A stretch of 64,000 nt of DNA from Streptomyces asoensis (GCF_016860545.1 NZ_BNEB01000003.1:1116001-1180000); one strand, 5' to 3'. Positions 16,438 to 24,724 are shown, numbered from the stretch's first letter. The notes: a model not told the origin generated them from the sequence alone. Program-made: numbers and translations.

Positions 16438-16953
16438 ATGACGACTCGCTGGCTGTCCCCGCAGGAGCAGCGCGCCTGGCGCGCCTATGTCGCCGGCTAC
16501 CTCCTGCTGGAGGACGCGATCGACCGGCAGCTCCAGCAGGAGGCCGGCATGCCTCATCTGTACTACTCCATCCTCGCCAACCTGTCCGAGACGCCGGAGC
16601 GGCGGCTGAGGATGACCGAGCTCGCCGAGCAGCTGAAGATCACCCGCAGCAGGCTGACGTACGCGGTCACCCGCCTGGAGAAGGACGGGCTGCTGCGGCG
16701 GGAGGAATGCCGCTGGGACAAGCGCGGGACCGTGGCCGCCCTGACGGACGAGGGGATGGCCGCCCTGGAGAACCTGGCGCCCGGCCATGTCGAGACGGTC
16801 CGCTCCGCTCTCTTCGACCGGCTCACCCCCGAGCAGGTGGGGCAGCTGGAGGAGATCTTCACCCAGGTCGTGCTGGGCTTCCAGGACACGGACGAGGCGG
16901 CCCCGCAGGAGCTGCCCTGGCGCCGCCGCTCGTCCCCCTGTCCGGGAAGCTGA
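16438..16953 (+). CDS. MarR-family transcriptional regulator
   Basis: A 171-residue winged-helix regulator: MTELAEQLKITRSRLTYAVT is the recognition HTH (residues ~60-79) and DGLLRREECRWDKRGTVAALTDEG is the wing. It most likely senses a small-molecule ligand and represses both the divergent reductase-deaminase gene and the downstream GTP cyclohydrolase II. This inference rests on three matching TTCAAA/TTTGAA dyads, one in the divergent promoter and two upstream of the cyclohydrolase. The ATG at 16438 lies directly after a -10 element. The C-terminus (PWRRRSSPCPGS) is basic and probably disordered. Confidence 0.87.
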   Translation: MTTRWLSPQEQRAWRAYVAGYLLLEDAIDRQLQQEAGMPHLYYSILANLSETPERRLRMTELAEQLKITRSRLTYAVTRLEKDGLLRREECRWDKRGTVAALTDEGMAALENLAPGHVETVRSALFDRLTPEQVGQLEEIFTQVVLGFQDTDEAAPQELPWRRRSSPCPGS

Positions 16954-16990
16954 TCTTCGTGGACGCGTGAGGTGCGGACCTCGAAGCCAT

Positions 16991-17008
16991 TGCTTCAAAT
17001 TTAAAGCA
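16991..17008. promoter_or_regulatory. MarR operator 2, with the -35 region of the GTP cyclohydrolase gene
   Basis: TGCTTCAAATTTAAAGCA is a near-perfect dyad matching operators 1 and 3. TGCTTC (16991-16996) with TAGGGT (17014-17019) 17 nt later is a plausible promoter, so this operator covers the -35 box. Confidence 0.6.
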
Positions 17009-17035
17009 TGGGGTAGGGTCTCGACTCACTGGAAC

Positions 17036-17053
17036 TGCTTCAAATCTGAAGCA
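17036..17053. promoter_or_regulatory. MarR operator 3
   Basis: TGCTTCAAATCTGAAGCA has perfect 7-bp arms (TGCTTCA/TGAAGCA) around AATC. It lies 45 bp downstream of operator 2 and 51 bp before the cyclohydrolase start, in the probable leader. Confidence 0.6.
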
Positions 17054-17104
17054 CAAGGTGGCCCGGCGCCGCCTTGTCCCCGCCCTCCGGACCCGGGAGA
17101 CCGC

Positions 17105-17746
17105 ATGCCCGACACCCCCGCCGCCACCCCGCGCGCCCGCGTCCGGGTGCCGCTGCGCTTCCCCGACGGCTACTCCGTGGACGCCGAGCTCGTCACCTTC
17201 CACGGTCTCGCGGACGGACAGGAACACGTCGCCGTCGTCCTCGGCGAGCCGGCGCCCGGAGCCACCCCCCTGGTCCGGCTGCACTCCGAGTGCCTCACGG
17301 GCGACGTCTTCGGCTCCGCCCGCTGCGACTGCGGGCCGCAGCTGCGGGAAGCGGTCGAGCGCATAGCCACGACCGGCGGAGTCCTGCTCTATCTGCGCCA
17401 GGAGGGACGCGGCATCGGCCTCTACAACAAGCTCGACGCGTACGCCCTTCAGGACCAGGGCCTGGACACCTACGAGGCGAACGCGGCGCTCGGCCTGCCC
17501 GAGGACGACCGGGACTACACGGCCGCCGCCCAGATGCTGCGCGCCCTGGGCGTCACGGCCCTGGACCTGCTGTCCAACAACCCGGACAAGGCCGACCAGT
17601 TGCGGGATCTGGGCATCGACGTCCGGGACCGGGTGCCCACCGGCGTCTTCACGACCCCGCACAACGTGCGCTACCTGCGCGCGAAGGTCCTCCAGACGCA
17701 GCACACGCTGCCGCTGGCCGACCTCACCGGGCTGAGCGCGGTCTGA
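17105..17746 (+). CDS. ribA: GTP cyclohydrolase II
   Basis: A 213-residue stand-alone GTP cyclohydrolase II, without a fused DHBP synthase domain. It opens the imidazole ring of GTP to give 2,5-diamino-6-ribosylamino-4(3H)-pyrimidinone phosphate, formate and PPi. Zinc ligands are in LHSECLTGDVFGSARCDCG. LYLRQEGRGIGLYNK and the catalytic Asp/Arg in PEDDRDYTAA are intact. DAYALQDQG keeps the Tyr equivalent to E. coli Tyr105; in one S. coelicolor paralogue its change to Met redirects the product to a formylated intermediate, so normal chemistry is expected here. ATG with GGGAGA upstream, preceded by two MarR operators. Streptomyces carry several paralogues, so this may not be the housekeeping copy. 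Its end overlaps the convergent Nudix gene by 23 bp. Confidence 0.9.
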   Translation: MPDTPAATPRARVRVPLRFPDGYSVDAELVTFHGLADGQEHVAVVLGEPAPGATPLVRLHSECLTGDVFGSARCDCGPQLREAVERIATTGGVLLYLRQEGRGIGLYNKLDAYALQDQGLDTYEANAALGLPEDDRDYTAAAQMLRALGVTALDLLSNNPDKADQLRDLGIDVRDRVPTGVFTTPHNVRYLRAKVLQTQHTLPLADLTGLSAV

Positions 17747-18479
17747 CCGCCGGCGGCCCGAACGGGCCGTCCAGCGCGGCCCACTGGAGCAGCATGATGG
17801 TCTTCGCGTCCGCGATCGCACCGGTGCGGACGAGGCCGAGCGCCTCGGTGAAGGGAAGTTCGACCACGGCGATGTCCTCGCCCTCGGCCGCCACGCCCGC
17901 CGTGTCGGCGCCGGGGGCGGACCCGTCGTAGGGGGCGGCGAAGAAGCTGAGCCGTTCGGTGACCGAACCGGGGCTCATGAACACGTCGTACACGTGCTCC
18001 ACCTCGTGGACGGTCCGTCCGGTCTCCTCGGCCGCCTCGCGGCGGATCGCCTCGCGCGGGTCGTCACCGTCCAGCAGTCCGGCGGCGGTCTCCAGGAGCA
18101 TGCCGTCGGGATGGCCGTTGACGTAGGCGGGCAGCCGGAACTGGCGGGTGAGCAGCACCGTACGGCGGTCGGGGTCGTAGAGGAGGATCGTGGCGCCGTC
18201 GCCCCGGTCGTACGTCTCGCGCTGCTCGCGGCTCCAGTGCCCGTCGCTGTGCCGGTAGTCGAAGGTGGTGCGGCGCAGCACGGACCAGTCGCAGGCCAGG
18301 ACCTCGACGTCCACGAGACGGACCCGGTCGTTGCCGGTGAGGTCGCGCCCGTGACGGTCGAGTCCGGTACGGCCACGGGGGTCCGGGACGTCGATGCCGG
18401 GGGTACCGGGCGCGGGGCGCGGGACGGCGCCGTGCGCACCCGGGGCGGTGCCGGCGGGGGTCTGCGCGGGCCCGGTCAT
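17724..18479 (-). CDS. Nudix hydrolase, ADP-ribose/GDP-mannose pyrophosphatase type
   Basis: A 251-residue protein with the Nudix box GLLDGDDPREAIRREAAEETG (residues ~130-150). Upstream DVEVLACDWSVLRRTTFDY and later SPGSVTERLSFFAA match the YffH/NudK-AdpP subgroup, which hydrolyses nucleoside diphosphate sugars. The N-terminal ~35 residues are Pro/Gly-rich and may be disordered. Its start overlaps the stop of the DUF4406 gene by 4 bp (ATGA), so the two are translationally coupled behind the DeoR regulator. The substrate is inferred from the subgroup only. Confidence 0.83.
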   Translation of the reverse strand: MTGPAQTPAGTAPGAHGAVPRPAPGTPGIDVPDPRGRTGLDRHGRDLTGNDRVRLVDVEVLACDWSVLRRTTFDYRHSDGHWSREQRETYDRGDGATILLYDPDRRTVLLTRQFRLPAYVNGHPDGMLLETAAGLLDGDDPREAIRREAAEETGRTVHEVEHVYDVFMSPGSVTERLSFFAAPYDGSAPGADTAGVAAEGEDIAVVELPFTEALGLVRTGAIADAKTIMLLQWAALDGPFGPPAVRPRSAR

Positions 18480-18907
18480 CGGCGGCCTGCGGCGGTGGCG
18501 GCGGCGGTGTCCACGCCGGTGGGACCGGGGACGCCGGCGGCTTCGGTGAGGCCGGGGACCTCGGCGAGGCCGGCGTAGATCCGCTTGCCCGCGGCGCGGC
18601 CCCGCTCGACCATCCGGTCGGCCCCCTCGGACGGGCCGCCGACCCGCAGGACGGCGTCGCAGCGCTCCAGCAGGCGTTCGGCGACGGGGTGGAAGATCTC
18701 GTCGAAGAGCGGGTCACCGGGGGCGGCGCCGCCCGCCGTCTCCAGCAGGGGAAGCGCGAGCGCCTCGCCGGTGACGGGCAGGTGCCCCGCGCGGTACAGC
18801 ACGAGGGCGACCTCGTTCATGGCCCGCACGTTGGCCGCGAGCTTGCCGGGGTCGTCGCCGGTGCCCGCACGGTACGGGCCGGCGACGAGGATCATCAGTG
18901 GTTCCAC
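18476..18907 (-). CDS. DUF4406 (nucleoside 2-deoxyribosyltransferase-like) protein
   Basis: A 143-residue protein with a Rossmann-like N-terminus (MILVAGPYRAGTGDDPGKLAANVRAMNEVA) and SEGADRMVERGRAAGKRIY, the pattern of DUF4406 and nucleoside deoxyribosyltransferase-like folds. GTG start with AGGAG 6 nt upstream; an ATG four codons in is an alternative. It lies 16 nt after the DeoR gene and overlaps the Nudix gene, so the three form one operon, probably for catabolism of a nucleoside or nucleotide sugar. The substrate is not evident. Confidence 0.72.
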   Translation of the reverse strand: MEPLMILVAGPYRAGTGDDPGKLAANVRAMNEVALVLYRAGHLPVTGEALALPLLETAGGAAPGDPLFDEIFHPVAERLLERCDAVLRVGGPSEGADRMVERGRAAGKRIYAGLAEVPGLTEAAGVPGPTGVDTAAATAAGRR

Positions 18908-18923
18908 GGGGGTCTCCTGGGTT

Positions 18924-19745
18924 TCAGGCCAGCTGGGTCACGACGCCCGCCTCACGCAGGGCGTCCAGGGTCTGCGGGCCGCCGGGATGGGTGGCGGGGT
19001 CCGCGGCGGCGGCGTCGGTGACGAAGGAGTGCACGGCGTCGAGCGGGGCGACCTGGCTGAAGGCGCGTACGCCCAGCTTGGTGGCGTCGGCGACGGCGAC
19101 CGTGCGGGCGGCCTGGCCGAGCCCCGCCTGCTTGACGGCCGCGTCCTCCAGGGAGAACTCCGACCAGCCGTGCACGGCGTGCACCCCGCCGATCGACATC
19201 ACGAACACGTCGAAGGCGAGGGATTCGATGGTGCGCAGGGCGAGCGGGCCGACGAGGGAGCGCTCGCCCGGGCGGGAACGGCCCCCCACGACCAGCAGCT
19301 CGATGCCGGGCCGGTCGGCCAGCCGCAGCGCCGCCTGGAGGCTGAGCACCGCGACCGTCAACGGACCGCGTGCGGCGAGGTGTTCCGCGACGTGCACCGT
19401 GGTGGTCCCGGCGTCCAGCAGCACCCGTGACCCCGGCTCGACCGTCCCGGCGACGGCCGCGCCGAGCCGGTCCTTGGTCGCCGACTGCCAGGCCTGCCGC
19501 GCCTCGAAGCCGCCGCCCTCCTCCCGCGCCCGCGCGGCGACGGCCCCGCCGTGCACCCGCCGCACCAGCCCCTGCCGCTCCAGTACGGCCAGGTCCCGGC
19601 GCACGGTCATCTCCGAGACCCCGAGCCGCTGCGCGAGCTCGGCCACGGACACCCGCGCCCCACCCCGCCCGGCGTCGAGCCCGCGTTCCTGGGCGTGCCC
19701 CTGAACGAGCCGAAGGGTCAGATCAAGACGGTCCGCGACATCCAT
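18924..19745 (-). CDS. DeoR/GlpR-family transcriptional regulator
   Basis: A 273-residue repressor. The HTH is at residues ~33-70 (VSVAELAQRLGVSEMTVRRD, LVRRVHGGAV). A DeoR-type sugar-phosphate sensor domain follows: GSRVLLDAGTTTVHVAEHL, VVGGRSRPGERSLVGPLA and VAVADATKLG. It heads the operon with the DUF4406 and Nudix genes and probably responds to a phosphorylated sugar from their pathway. Two overlapping dyads at 19767-19796, 22 nt upstream of the start, suggest autoregulation. Confidence 0.88.
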   Translation of the reverse strand: MDVADRLDLTLRLVQGHAQERGLDAGRGGARVSVAELAQRLGVSEMTVRRDLAVLERQGLVRRVHGGAVAARAREEGGGFEARQAWQSATKDRLGAAVAGTVEPGSRVLLDAGTTTVHVAEHLAARGPLTVAVLSLQAALRLADRPGIELLVVGGRSRPGERSLVGPLALRTIESLAFDVFVMSIGGVHAVHGWSEFSLEDAAVKQAGLGQAARTVAVADATKLGVRAFSQVAPLDAVHSFVTDAAAADPATHPGGPQTLDALREAGVVTQLA

Positions 19746-19766
19746 GACCCCATTTCTATCACGCCC

Positions 19767-19796
19767 ATGTTCGAATGAACATCCATCTGTTCATTC
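19767..19796. promoter_or_regulatory. DeoR-type operator
   Basis: Two nested dyads share a half-site: ATGTTC-GAAT-GAACAT (19767-19782) and GAATGAACA-TCCATC-TGTTCATTC (19773-19781 with 19788-19796). TTCA-rich inverted repeats just upstream of the start are typical DeoR/GlpR targets. Confidence 0.6.
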
Positions 19797-19835
19797 GCTC
19801 GCGCGTCGCCGCCGTCCGGGGCCCGGGAAACGCGA

Positions 19836-19870
19836 ACGCCCCCGGTTCAGATGGTCTGAACCGGGGGCGT
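19836..19870. terminator. Terminator of tRNA-Lys, probably bidirectional
   Basis: A perfect 16-bp stem, ACGCCCCCGGTTCAGA with TCTGAACCGGGGGCGT, and a 3-nt loop, 6 nt from the tRNA 3' end. Confidence 0.8.
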
Positions 19871-19875
19871 GACGG

Positions 19876-19948
19876 TAGGCCCTGTGGGACTCGAACCCAC
19901 AACCAATGGATTAAAAGTCCACTGCTCTGCCAATTGAGCTAAGGGCCC
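19876..19948 (-). tRNA. tRNA-Lys (UUU)
   Basis: A 73-nt cloverleaf on the minus strand: GGGCCCTTAGCTCAATTGG, anticodon loop CTTTTAA, T-arm GTGGGTTCGAGTCCCAC. CCA is not encoded. Confidence 0.95.
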
Positions 19949-20048
19949 AGGCGATGTTGCCTCCCCGAGCATAGCGGGAGGTGGCCGTGTCTCCGATCGG
20001 GTATCGGAGACACGGGCGCGCCGGGTGGAGCGGAGCGGTCGGGATCGG

Positions 20049-21602
20049 TCACTGCGGGGGCAGTTCGGCGGGCGCGCCCGCCCGTGCCGCCTCCCGGGCG
20101 ATGGTCCGTTCGTGCTCGGGGTTGAGGAACCAGTTGCGGGCGGAAGCTTGCCACCAGCCGCCCGCGAAGCCCAGGACGACGAGGACGGCGACCGGGGCGT
20201 AGTTGAAGGTCTCCCAGGTGACCGGCGAGACCTGGGGCAGCATGAACAGGACGGTGATGACGGCCACCCACACCACCGACACCACGCCGATCGCCTTCGA
20301 CCAGCGGCCCAGGTGCCACGGCCCCCGGTCGAAGGCCTCGCCCTTGCGGACACGCAGCAACGTGGGGATGACGTAGGCGATGTAGAGGCCGATGACGGCG
20401 ATGGAGGTCACGGCCGCGTAGGCGGTGACGTTGATCAGGTAGGGCAGGCCCAGCACCAGCGCGCCGCCGGCCGCCAGCCAGACCGCCGCGACCGGTGTGC
20501 GGGTGCGCGCGCTGACGGTGTGCCAGACGTGGGAGTACGGCAGCGCGCCGTCGCGCGAGAAGGCGTAGATCATGCGGCTGTTGGCGGTGACCGACGCCAT
20601 CCCGCAGAAGAGCTGGGCGCCTATCACCACGAGCAGCAGCAGTTTGCCCGCCGTCGCGCCCAGTGCGTCGAGCAGGATCTGGGCGGGCGGCGCGCCGGTC
20701 GGCGAGGCGAGTGCGGCGTCGTAGGACTGGATGGCGTAGGTGAAGCCGAGCAGCAGGACGAACCCGGCGATCCACGAGGTCCAGATGGAGCGCACGATGC
20801 CCTTGGGGCCGGCCGTCGACGCATCGTGCGTCTCCTCCGTCATGTGGGCGGAGGCGTCGTAGCCGGTGAACGTGTACTGGGCCATCAGCAGGCCCAGCGC
20901 GACGACGTACACCCCGCTGCCCCAGCCGGTGTTGTTGACGAACTCGCCGAACACGAAGGACGTCGACCGGTGCGTGTCGGGGACGAAGGCCAGCGCCCCG
21001 ACGATGACGCCCACGCCCAGCACGTGCCACCACACGCTCACGCTGTTCAGCAGCGCGACGATCCGCACCCCGAAGGTGTTCAGCAGGCCGTGCAGCACCA
21101 GGATCCCGGCGAAGAGCAGGACCGTGCGTCCGGGCGTCACCTCGAAGTCGAACTGGAGGTTCAGGTAGGCACCGAGGAAGGACGCGGCCCCGAAGTCGAT
21201 GCCCGCGGTCACCGCGACCTGGCCCAGGACGTTGAACCAGCCCGTGAACCAGGCCCAGGCGGCCGCCGAGCGCGGGGGCGCCAGCCGGTGCGCCCAGAAG
21301 TACAGACCCGCGGAGGTCGGGTACGCCGAGCAGATCTCGGCCATGGACAGGCCGACGAACAGGGTCATCAGCCCGACGGCGACCCATCCCCAGGTGATCA
21401 CCGCCGGGCCGCCCGTGTTCATGCCGAACAGATAGAGCGTCAGACAGCCGGACAGGACCGAGATGATCGTGAAGGAGACCGCGTAGTTGGAGAACGCCGA
21501 CATGCGGCGGGCGAGGACCTGGGTGTAGCCGAGCTGGGCCAGCCGCTCTTCGTCCGAGAGGTTCCCGGAGGACCGGCCGCCCACTGTGCCGTCATCTGTC
21601 AT
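20049..21602 (-). CDS. APC-superfamily amino-acid permease
   Basis: A 517-residue transporter with about 12 membrane helices. Near the N-terminus, DEERLAQLGYTQVLARRMSAF, then NYAVSFTIISVLSGCLTLY and GLSMAEICSAYPTSAGLYFW are the APC family's substrate-binding TM1-TM3 region. AQLFCGMASVTANSRMIYAF is TM8. The pattern resembles the GABA/choline-like permease group; the substrate is not clear. The ATG at 21602 was chosen, as the 12 upstream in-frame residues are not family-like. A Crp-like dyad lies 28-41 nt upstream of the start. Confidence 0.87.
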   Translation of the reverse strand: MTDDGTVGGRSSGNLSDEERLAQLGYTQVLARRMSAFSNYAVSFTIISVLSGCLTLYLFGMNTGGPAVITWGWVAVGLMTLFVGLSMAEICSAYPTSAGLYFWAHRLAPPRSAAAWAWFTGWFNVLGQVAVTAGIDFGAASFLGAYLNLQFDFEVTPGRTVLLFAGILVLHGLLNTFGVRIVALLNSVSVWWHVLGVGVIVGALAFVPDTHRSTSFVFGEFVNNTGWGSGVYVVALGLLMAQYTFTGYDASAHMTEETHDASTAGPKGIVRSIWTSWIAGFVLLLGFTYAIQSYDAALASPTGAPPAQILLDALGATAGKLLLLVVIGAQLFCGMASVTANSRMIYAFSRDGALPYSHVWHTVSARTRTPVAAVWLAAGGALVLGLPYLINVTAYAAVTSIAVIGLYIAYVIPTLLRVRKGEAFDRGPWHLGRWSKAIGVVSVVWVAVITVLFMLPQVSPVTWETFNYAPVAVLVVLGFAGGWWQASARNWFLNPEHERTIAREAARAGAPAELPPQ

Positions 21603-21629
21603 GCCCCCAGCAATTCCCTCACCGGGGGC

Positions 21630-21643
21630 GTGACACACGTCAC
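21630..21643. promoter_or_regulatory. Crp-like dyad GTGACACACGTCAC
   Basis: GTGAC-N4-GTCAC fits the Streptomyces Crp consensus GTG(N)6GNCAC (recalled, not searched). It is placed in the 48-bp gap directly upstream of the permease start. The same dyad type occurs on both sides of bldC. Confidence 0.4.
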
Positions 21644-21650
21644 AACTTGG

Positions 21651-24600
21651 CTAGAAAATGCCCTTGTAGCTCTGCCAGCCGGCGCCGATCTTGACCCGCG
21701 CACCGAACGTGCCGGTCCCGGTGCCGGGCAGGCGGTACAGCCCGCCCGCGGTGTCCCGCGCGACGAGGTCCGCCTTCCCGTCGCCCGTGATGTCCCCGGC
21801 CCCGACGACCGCGTTGTACGAGGCCCCCCACTTGGTGAAGAGCTTCACCCGCGCGGTGAAGGTGCCGTTGCCCTTTCCGATGTAGCGGTACAGGTTGTCG
21901 GACGTGTCCTGGGCCAGCAGGTCGCCGACCCCGTCACCGTTGAGGTCACCGACGCCGATGATCTTCTTGTACGACTTCCAGTTGTCGTAGAGCTTCACGG
22001 GAGCGGCCAGCTTGCCCGCGCCGGTGCCCTTGTAGAGGTACACCGCACCGGTCTTCGGGTTGCGGGCGATCAGGTCGGGACGGCCGTCCTTGGTCAGGTC
22101 ACCGGGCGAGGTCAGGACGTCGAACTGCGTCCAGCCGGTGGTACCCAGCGTGGTGTACGGCGTGGTCGGCTTCAGCGCCGTCCCGCACACCGGCCGGTAC
22201 AGCCGCAGACCGCCGTTGGTCAGCCGGACCAGGACGTCGTTGCAGCGGTCCCCGGTCATGTCCCCGGCCGGGACGGGCAGGATGCCCGCGGGCCAGCCGC
22301 CGGCGCTGAGCGCCGAGGGGAACGCACCCTTGCCGTCGCCCTGCCGGAACGTGATCGTGCCGGAGGAGGTGAGCGCGAGCAGATCGCCGGTGCCGTCGGG
22401 GAACGCCTGCGGGCCCGCGTAGTCGTGCCGGACCGCGGTGCCGCGCAGCAGGCGGACCTCGCCGCTCAGCTCGAGCGGGGCACCGACGCCGTCGGCGGGG
22501 GTGACGGAGAGCGTCCAGTCGTACCGGCCGTTGGGCAGGGTGGAACCAGGGTCCCAGTCGACGTTCAGCTCGCCCCGCACCGCACCGCCGTCCGTGCCTC
22601 CGACGGTCTTCCCGGTCGCCTTGCTGCGCACCTTCAGCACCCAGCCCGCGGCCGGCTTCGACAGCAGGGCCGTGGTCAGGGTGTGATAGCCGGGCGAGGT
22701 CTCGGCCGCTTTCCGTGTGGGGTCGAGCAGGCGCAGCGGCTGCTGGGCCACCCCGGACGGTACGAGATGGACGCGTTGCAGGTCGTCCACGTACGCGGCG
22801 TTCGACCCCGACTCGTCCACGGTCCAGCGCACGTCCCGCTGCGAGATCCCGGTGTCCGGCAGGTCACCGATCACCCGGCTCGCGGGGACCGCACCGGTCA
22901 CGGTGGTGAGGACCAGCTTCCCGTTCTGCCTGTCGTGCGTGACGACGAACCCGTCCCCCAGCCCGGCCTCACCGGCCGGTACGGCCACGGAAGCACCCGC
23001 CGTGCGGTCGTACACGCCCGCACGGCCGTCGCAGGCCCAGTACAGCCAGCGGCCCACGGCCTGGAGGGCGGTGGGGACGCAGCCCGCGTCGGTGGTGACG
23101 GGCGTGCCGCCGCGGCCGGTGGCCAGGTCGAAGGGCACGACGCTGCCGGGAGCCGCACCAGGGGTCCACAGGGTGCTGCCCGAGAGGGCGGCGGCGCCGG
23201 GGGCGCGGGTGACGGGCTGGAAGTAGATGTCACCGGGCTTGTACACGTACTGCCCACCGGCAGACGTGAAGAGCAGGTACCGGCCCGAGACGTCGGTGAT
23301 CCGTCCACCGGCCGGGACGTCGACGTGCCACGACTTCACGGTGATCCGGTCGAGTTGCTCCGTGACGTGGCTCAGCCGGACGGTCGTCCCGTCGCCCATG
23401 CTGCGTACCGGAGAACAGGCGGCGTCGTCGGACGGACAGCTCTCGACGCCCCCGGAGCCGGTTTCGGCGCCGAAGAACGGGGTGCCCGTCGGCGCGACAC
23501 TGCGGGCCCTGATGGACCGGCCGGTCGTGGTGGCCTCGTAGGCGGCCGCCAGACGCCCCTGGTCCAGGGACAGCCCCTTGATCACGGTCGGCGGCTTGGG
23601 CAGCACCTTGACCTGCGTGACGACAGGGCTGCCGTCCGGACCGGGCTGGATGCGCCGGATCCCCCAGTCGTCGAGCGCGACGGAGGTGCGCCCCACCGCC
23701 ACGGCGCTGCCGTCGGACGCCGCGGACATGCCGGAGTACGCCGTGGCGAGCAGGGTCACCGGGGGGCCGCCCGCGAGGGACTGCCCGTGGACCGTCACTC
23801 CCGCGCTGGGCCGGTACACCAGCCAGTCACCGACCACCGCGAGGTCCTGCACCGGGTTCAGGCCCCGCCCCGTCAGCGTGAGCTGGGCGGGCGCGGCGGA
23901 CAGGTCGGAGCGGGAGTACACCTGGACGGTGGGCTCGCCGGCGTTGAAGAGGACGACGTGGCCGGAGGTGACCTGGGCGTCGAGATAGACCTTGGGACCC
24001 GGCGTGGTCCAGCTGCGCACCTCGCCCGTGCGCCGGTCGACCATGACCGTCAGGAACTGCCCGCCCTTGTCGGCCAGGAACAGCAGCCCGTTCTCGTCAC
24101 CGCCCGCGGGCCTGCCGAGGTTCACTCCCTCGGGCACTCCGGTGACCGGCACGTCCCGTGTGGTGCCGTCGGCCTCCGGGACCAACAGGTGCATCTCCCG
24201 CCAGGCCTTGCCGTTCTCGTCCTGCACCGCGCGGTAGGCGACCGCCAGATCGCGGTAGGCCGTGACCGGGTCCAGGCCGTCGGGTGCCCGCAGGGTGCGC
24301 GTGGTGCCGGTGGCCGCGTCCCACAGGCCGATCTCACCGCCGCCGTACTCGTAGGCGAGCACGTCGCCGCCGGCCGCGTAGGTGCCGGTGATCCCGGCCG
24401 GACGGGTCACGGGTACGGACTCGCCGTCCGCATAGCGCGTCCAGACCAACCCCTTGTCCTCCAGCGTGTGGAAGACGCCCTGGGCCCCGGCGCCGTCGTG
24501 GCCGCTGTAGGTCGACCGGCTGTAGAGCGAGGCCGAGAGGTAGGAGTCACGCACCGTCGCCGGTACCACCGTCTCCTGCGGTGTGTCCGCGAGCGCCGTG

Positions 24601-24683
24601 GAGGGCAGCAGCGGGGTCAGTCCCGCCGCCAGGACGGCGGAGGCGGCGACGAGGCGCAGGCGTACGGAGCCATGACGAGGCAA
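21651..24683 (-). CDS. Secreted FG-GAP/VCBS-repeat protein
   Basis: About 1010 residues, exported. A signal peptide (LVAASAVLAAGLTPLLPSTALA) ends near residue 32 and is followed by DTPQETVVPA. The middle is a long beta-rich region with WD/propeller-like strands. The last ~220 residues hold at least four FG-GAP motifs with calcium-binding Asp clusters: GDMTGDRCNDVLVR, GDLTKDGRPDLIAR, GDLNGDGVGDLLAQ and GDITGDGKADLVAR. Such proteins are extracellular binding or scaffold proteins; no catalytic site is seen. The start is uncertain: a TTG at 24683 has GGGAGG 8 nt upstream, while a GTG at 24761 would span a hairpin and place 26 extra residues before the signal peptide. Confidence 0.8.
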   Translation of the reverse strand: MPRHGSVRLRLVAASAVLAAGLTPLLPSTALADTPQETVVPATVRDSYLSASLYSRSTYSGHDGAGAQGVFHTLEDKGLVWTRYADGESVPVTRPAGITGTYAAGGDVLAYEYGGGEIGLWDAATGTTRTLRAPDGLDPVTAYRDLAVAYRAVQDENGKAWREMHLLVPEADGTTRDVPVTGVPEGVNLGRPAGGDENGLLFLADKGGQFLTVMVDRRTGEVRSWTTPGPKVYLDAQVTSGHVVLFNAGEPTVQVYSRSDLSAAPAQLTLTGRGLNPVQDLAVVGDWLVYRPSAGVTVHGQSLAGGPPVTLLATAYSGMSAASDGSAVAVGRTSVALDDWGIRRIQPGPDGSPVVTQVKVLPKPPTVIKGLSLDQGRLAAAYEATTTGRSIRARSVAPTGTPFFGAETGSGGVESCPSDDAACSPVRSMGDGTTVRLSHVTEQLDRITVKSWHVDVPAGGRITDVSGRYLLFTSAGGQYVYKPGDIYFQPVTRAPGAAALSGSTLWTPGAAPGSVVPFDLATGRGGTPVTTDAGCVPTALQAVGRWLYWACDGRAGVYDRTAGASVAVPAGEAGLGDGFVVTHDRQNGKLVLTTVTGAVPASRVIGDLPDTGISQRDVRWTVDESGSNAAYVDDLQRVHLVPSGVAQQPLRLLDPTRKAAETSPGYHTLTTALLSKPAAGWVLKVRSKATGKTVGGTDGGAVRGELNVDWDPGSTLPNGRYDWTLSVTPADGVGAPLELSGEVRLLRGTAVRHDYAGPQAFPDGTGDLLALTSSGTITFRQGDGKGAFPSALSAGGWPAGILPVPAGDMTGDRCNDVLVRLTNGGLRLYRPVCGTALKPTTPYTTLGTTGWTQFDVLTSPGDLTKDGRPDLIARNPKTGAVYLYKGTGAGKLAAPVKLYDNWKSYKKIIGVGDLNGDGVGDLLAQDTSDNLYRYIGKGNGTFTARVKLFTKWGASYNAVVGAGDITGDGKADLVARDTAGGLYRLPGTGTGTFGARVKIGAGWQSYKGIF

Positions 24684-24724
24684 GAGGGTCCCTCCCCGGG
24701 AACAGGACGGAGACGGATCGTGCT

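Noticed and set aside
17105..17746. Variant GTP cyclohydrolase making the formylated (FAPy) product
   Set aside because: That activity is tied to loss of the Tyr equivalent to E. coli Tyr105. Here DAYALQDQG keeps the Tyr.
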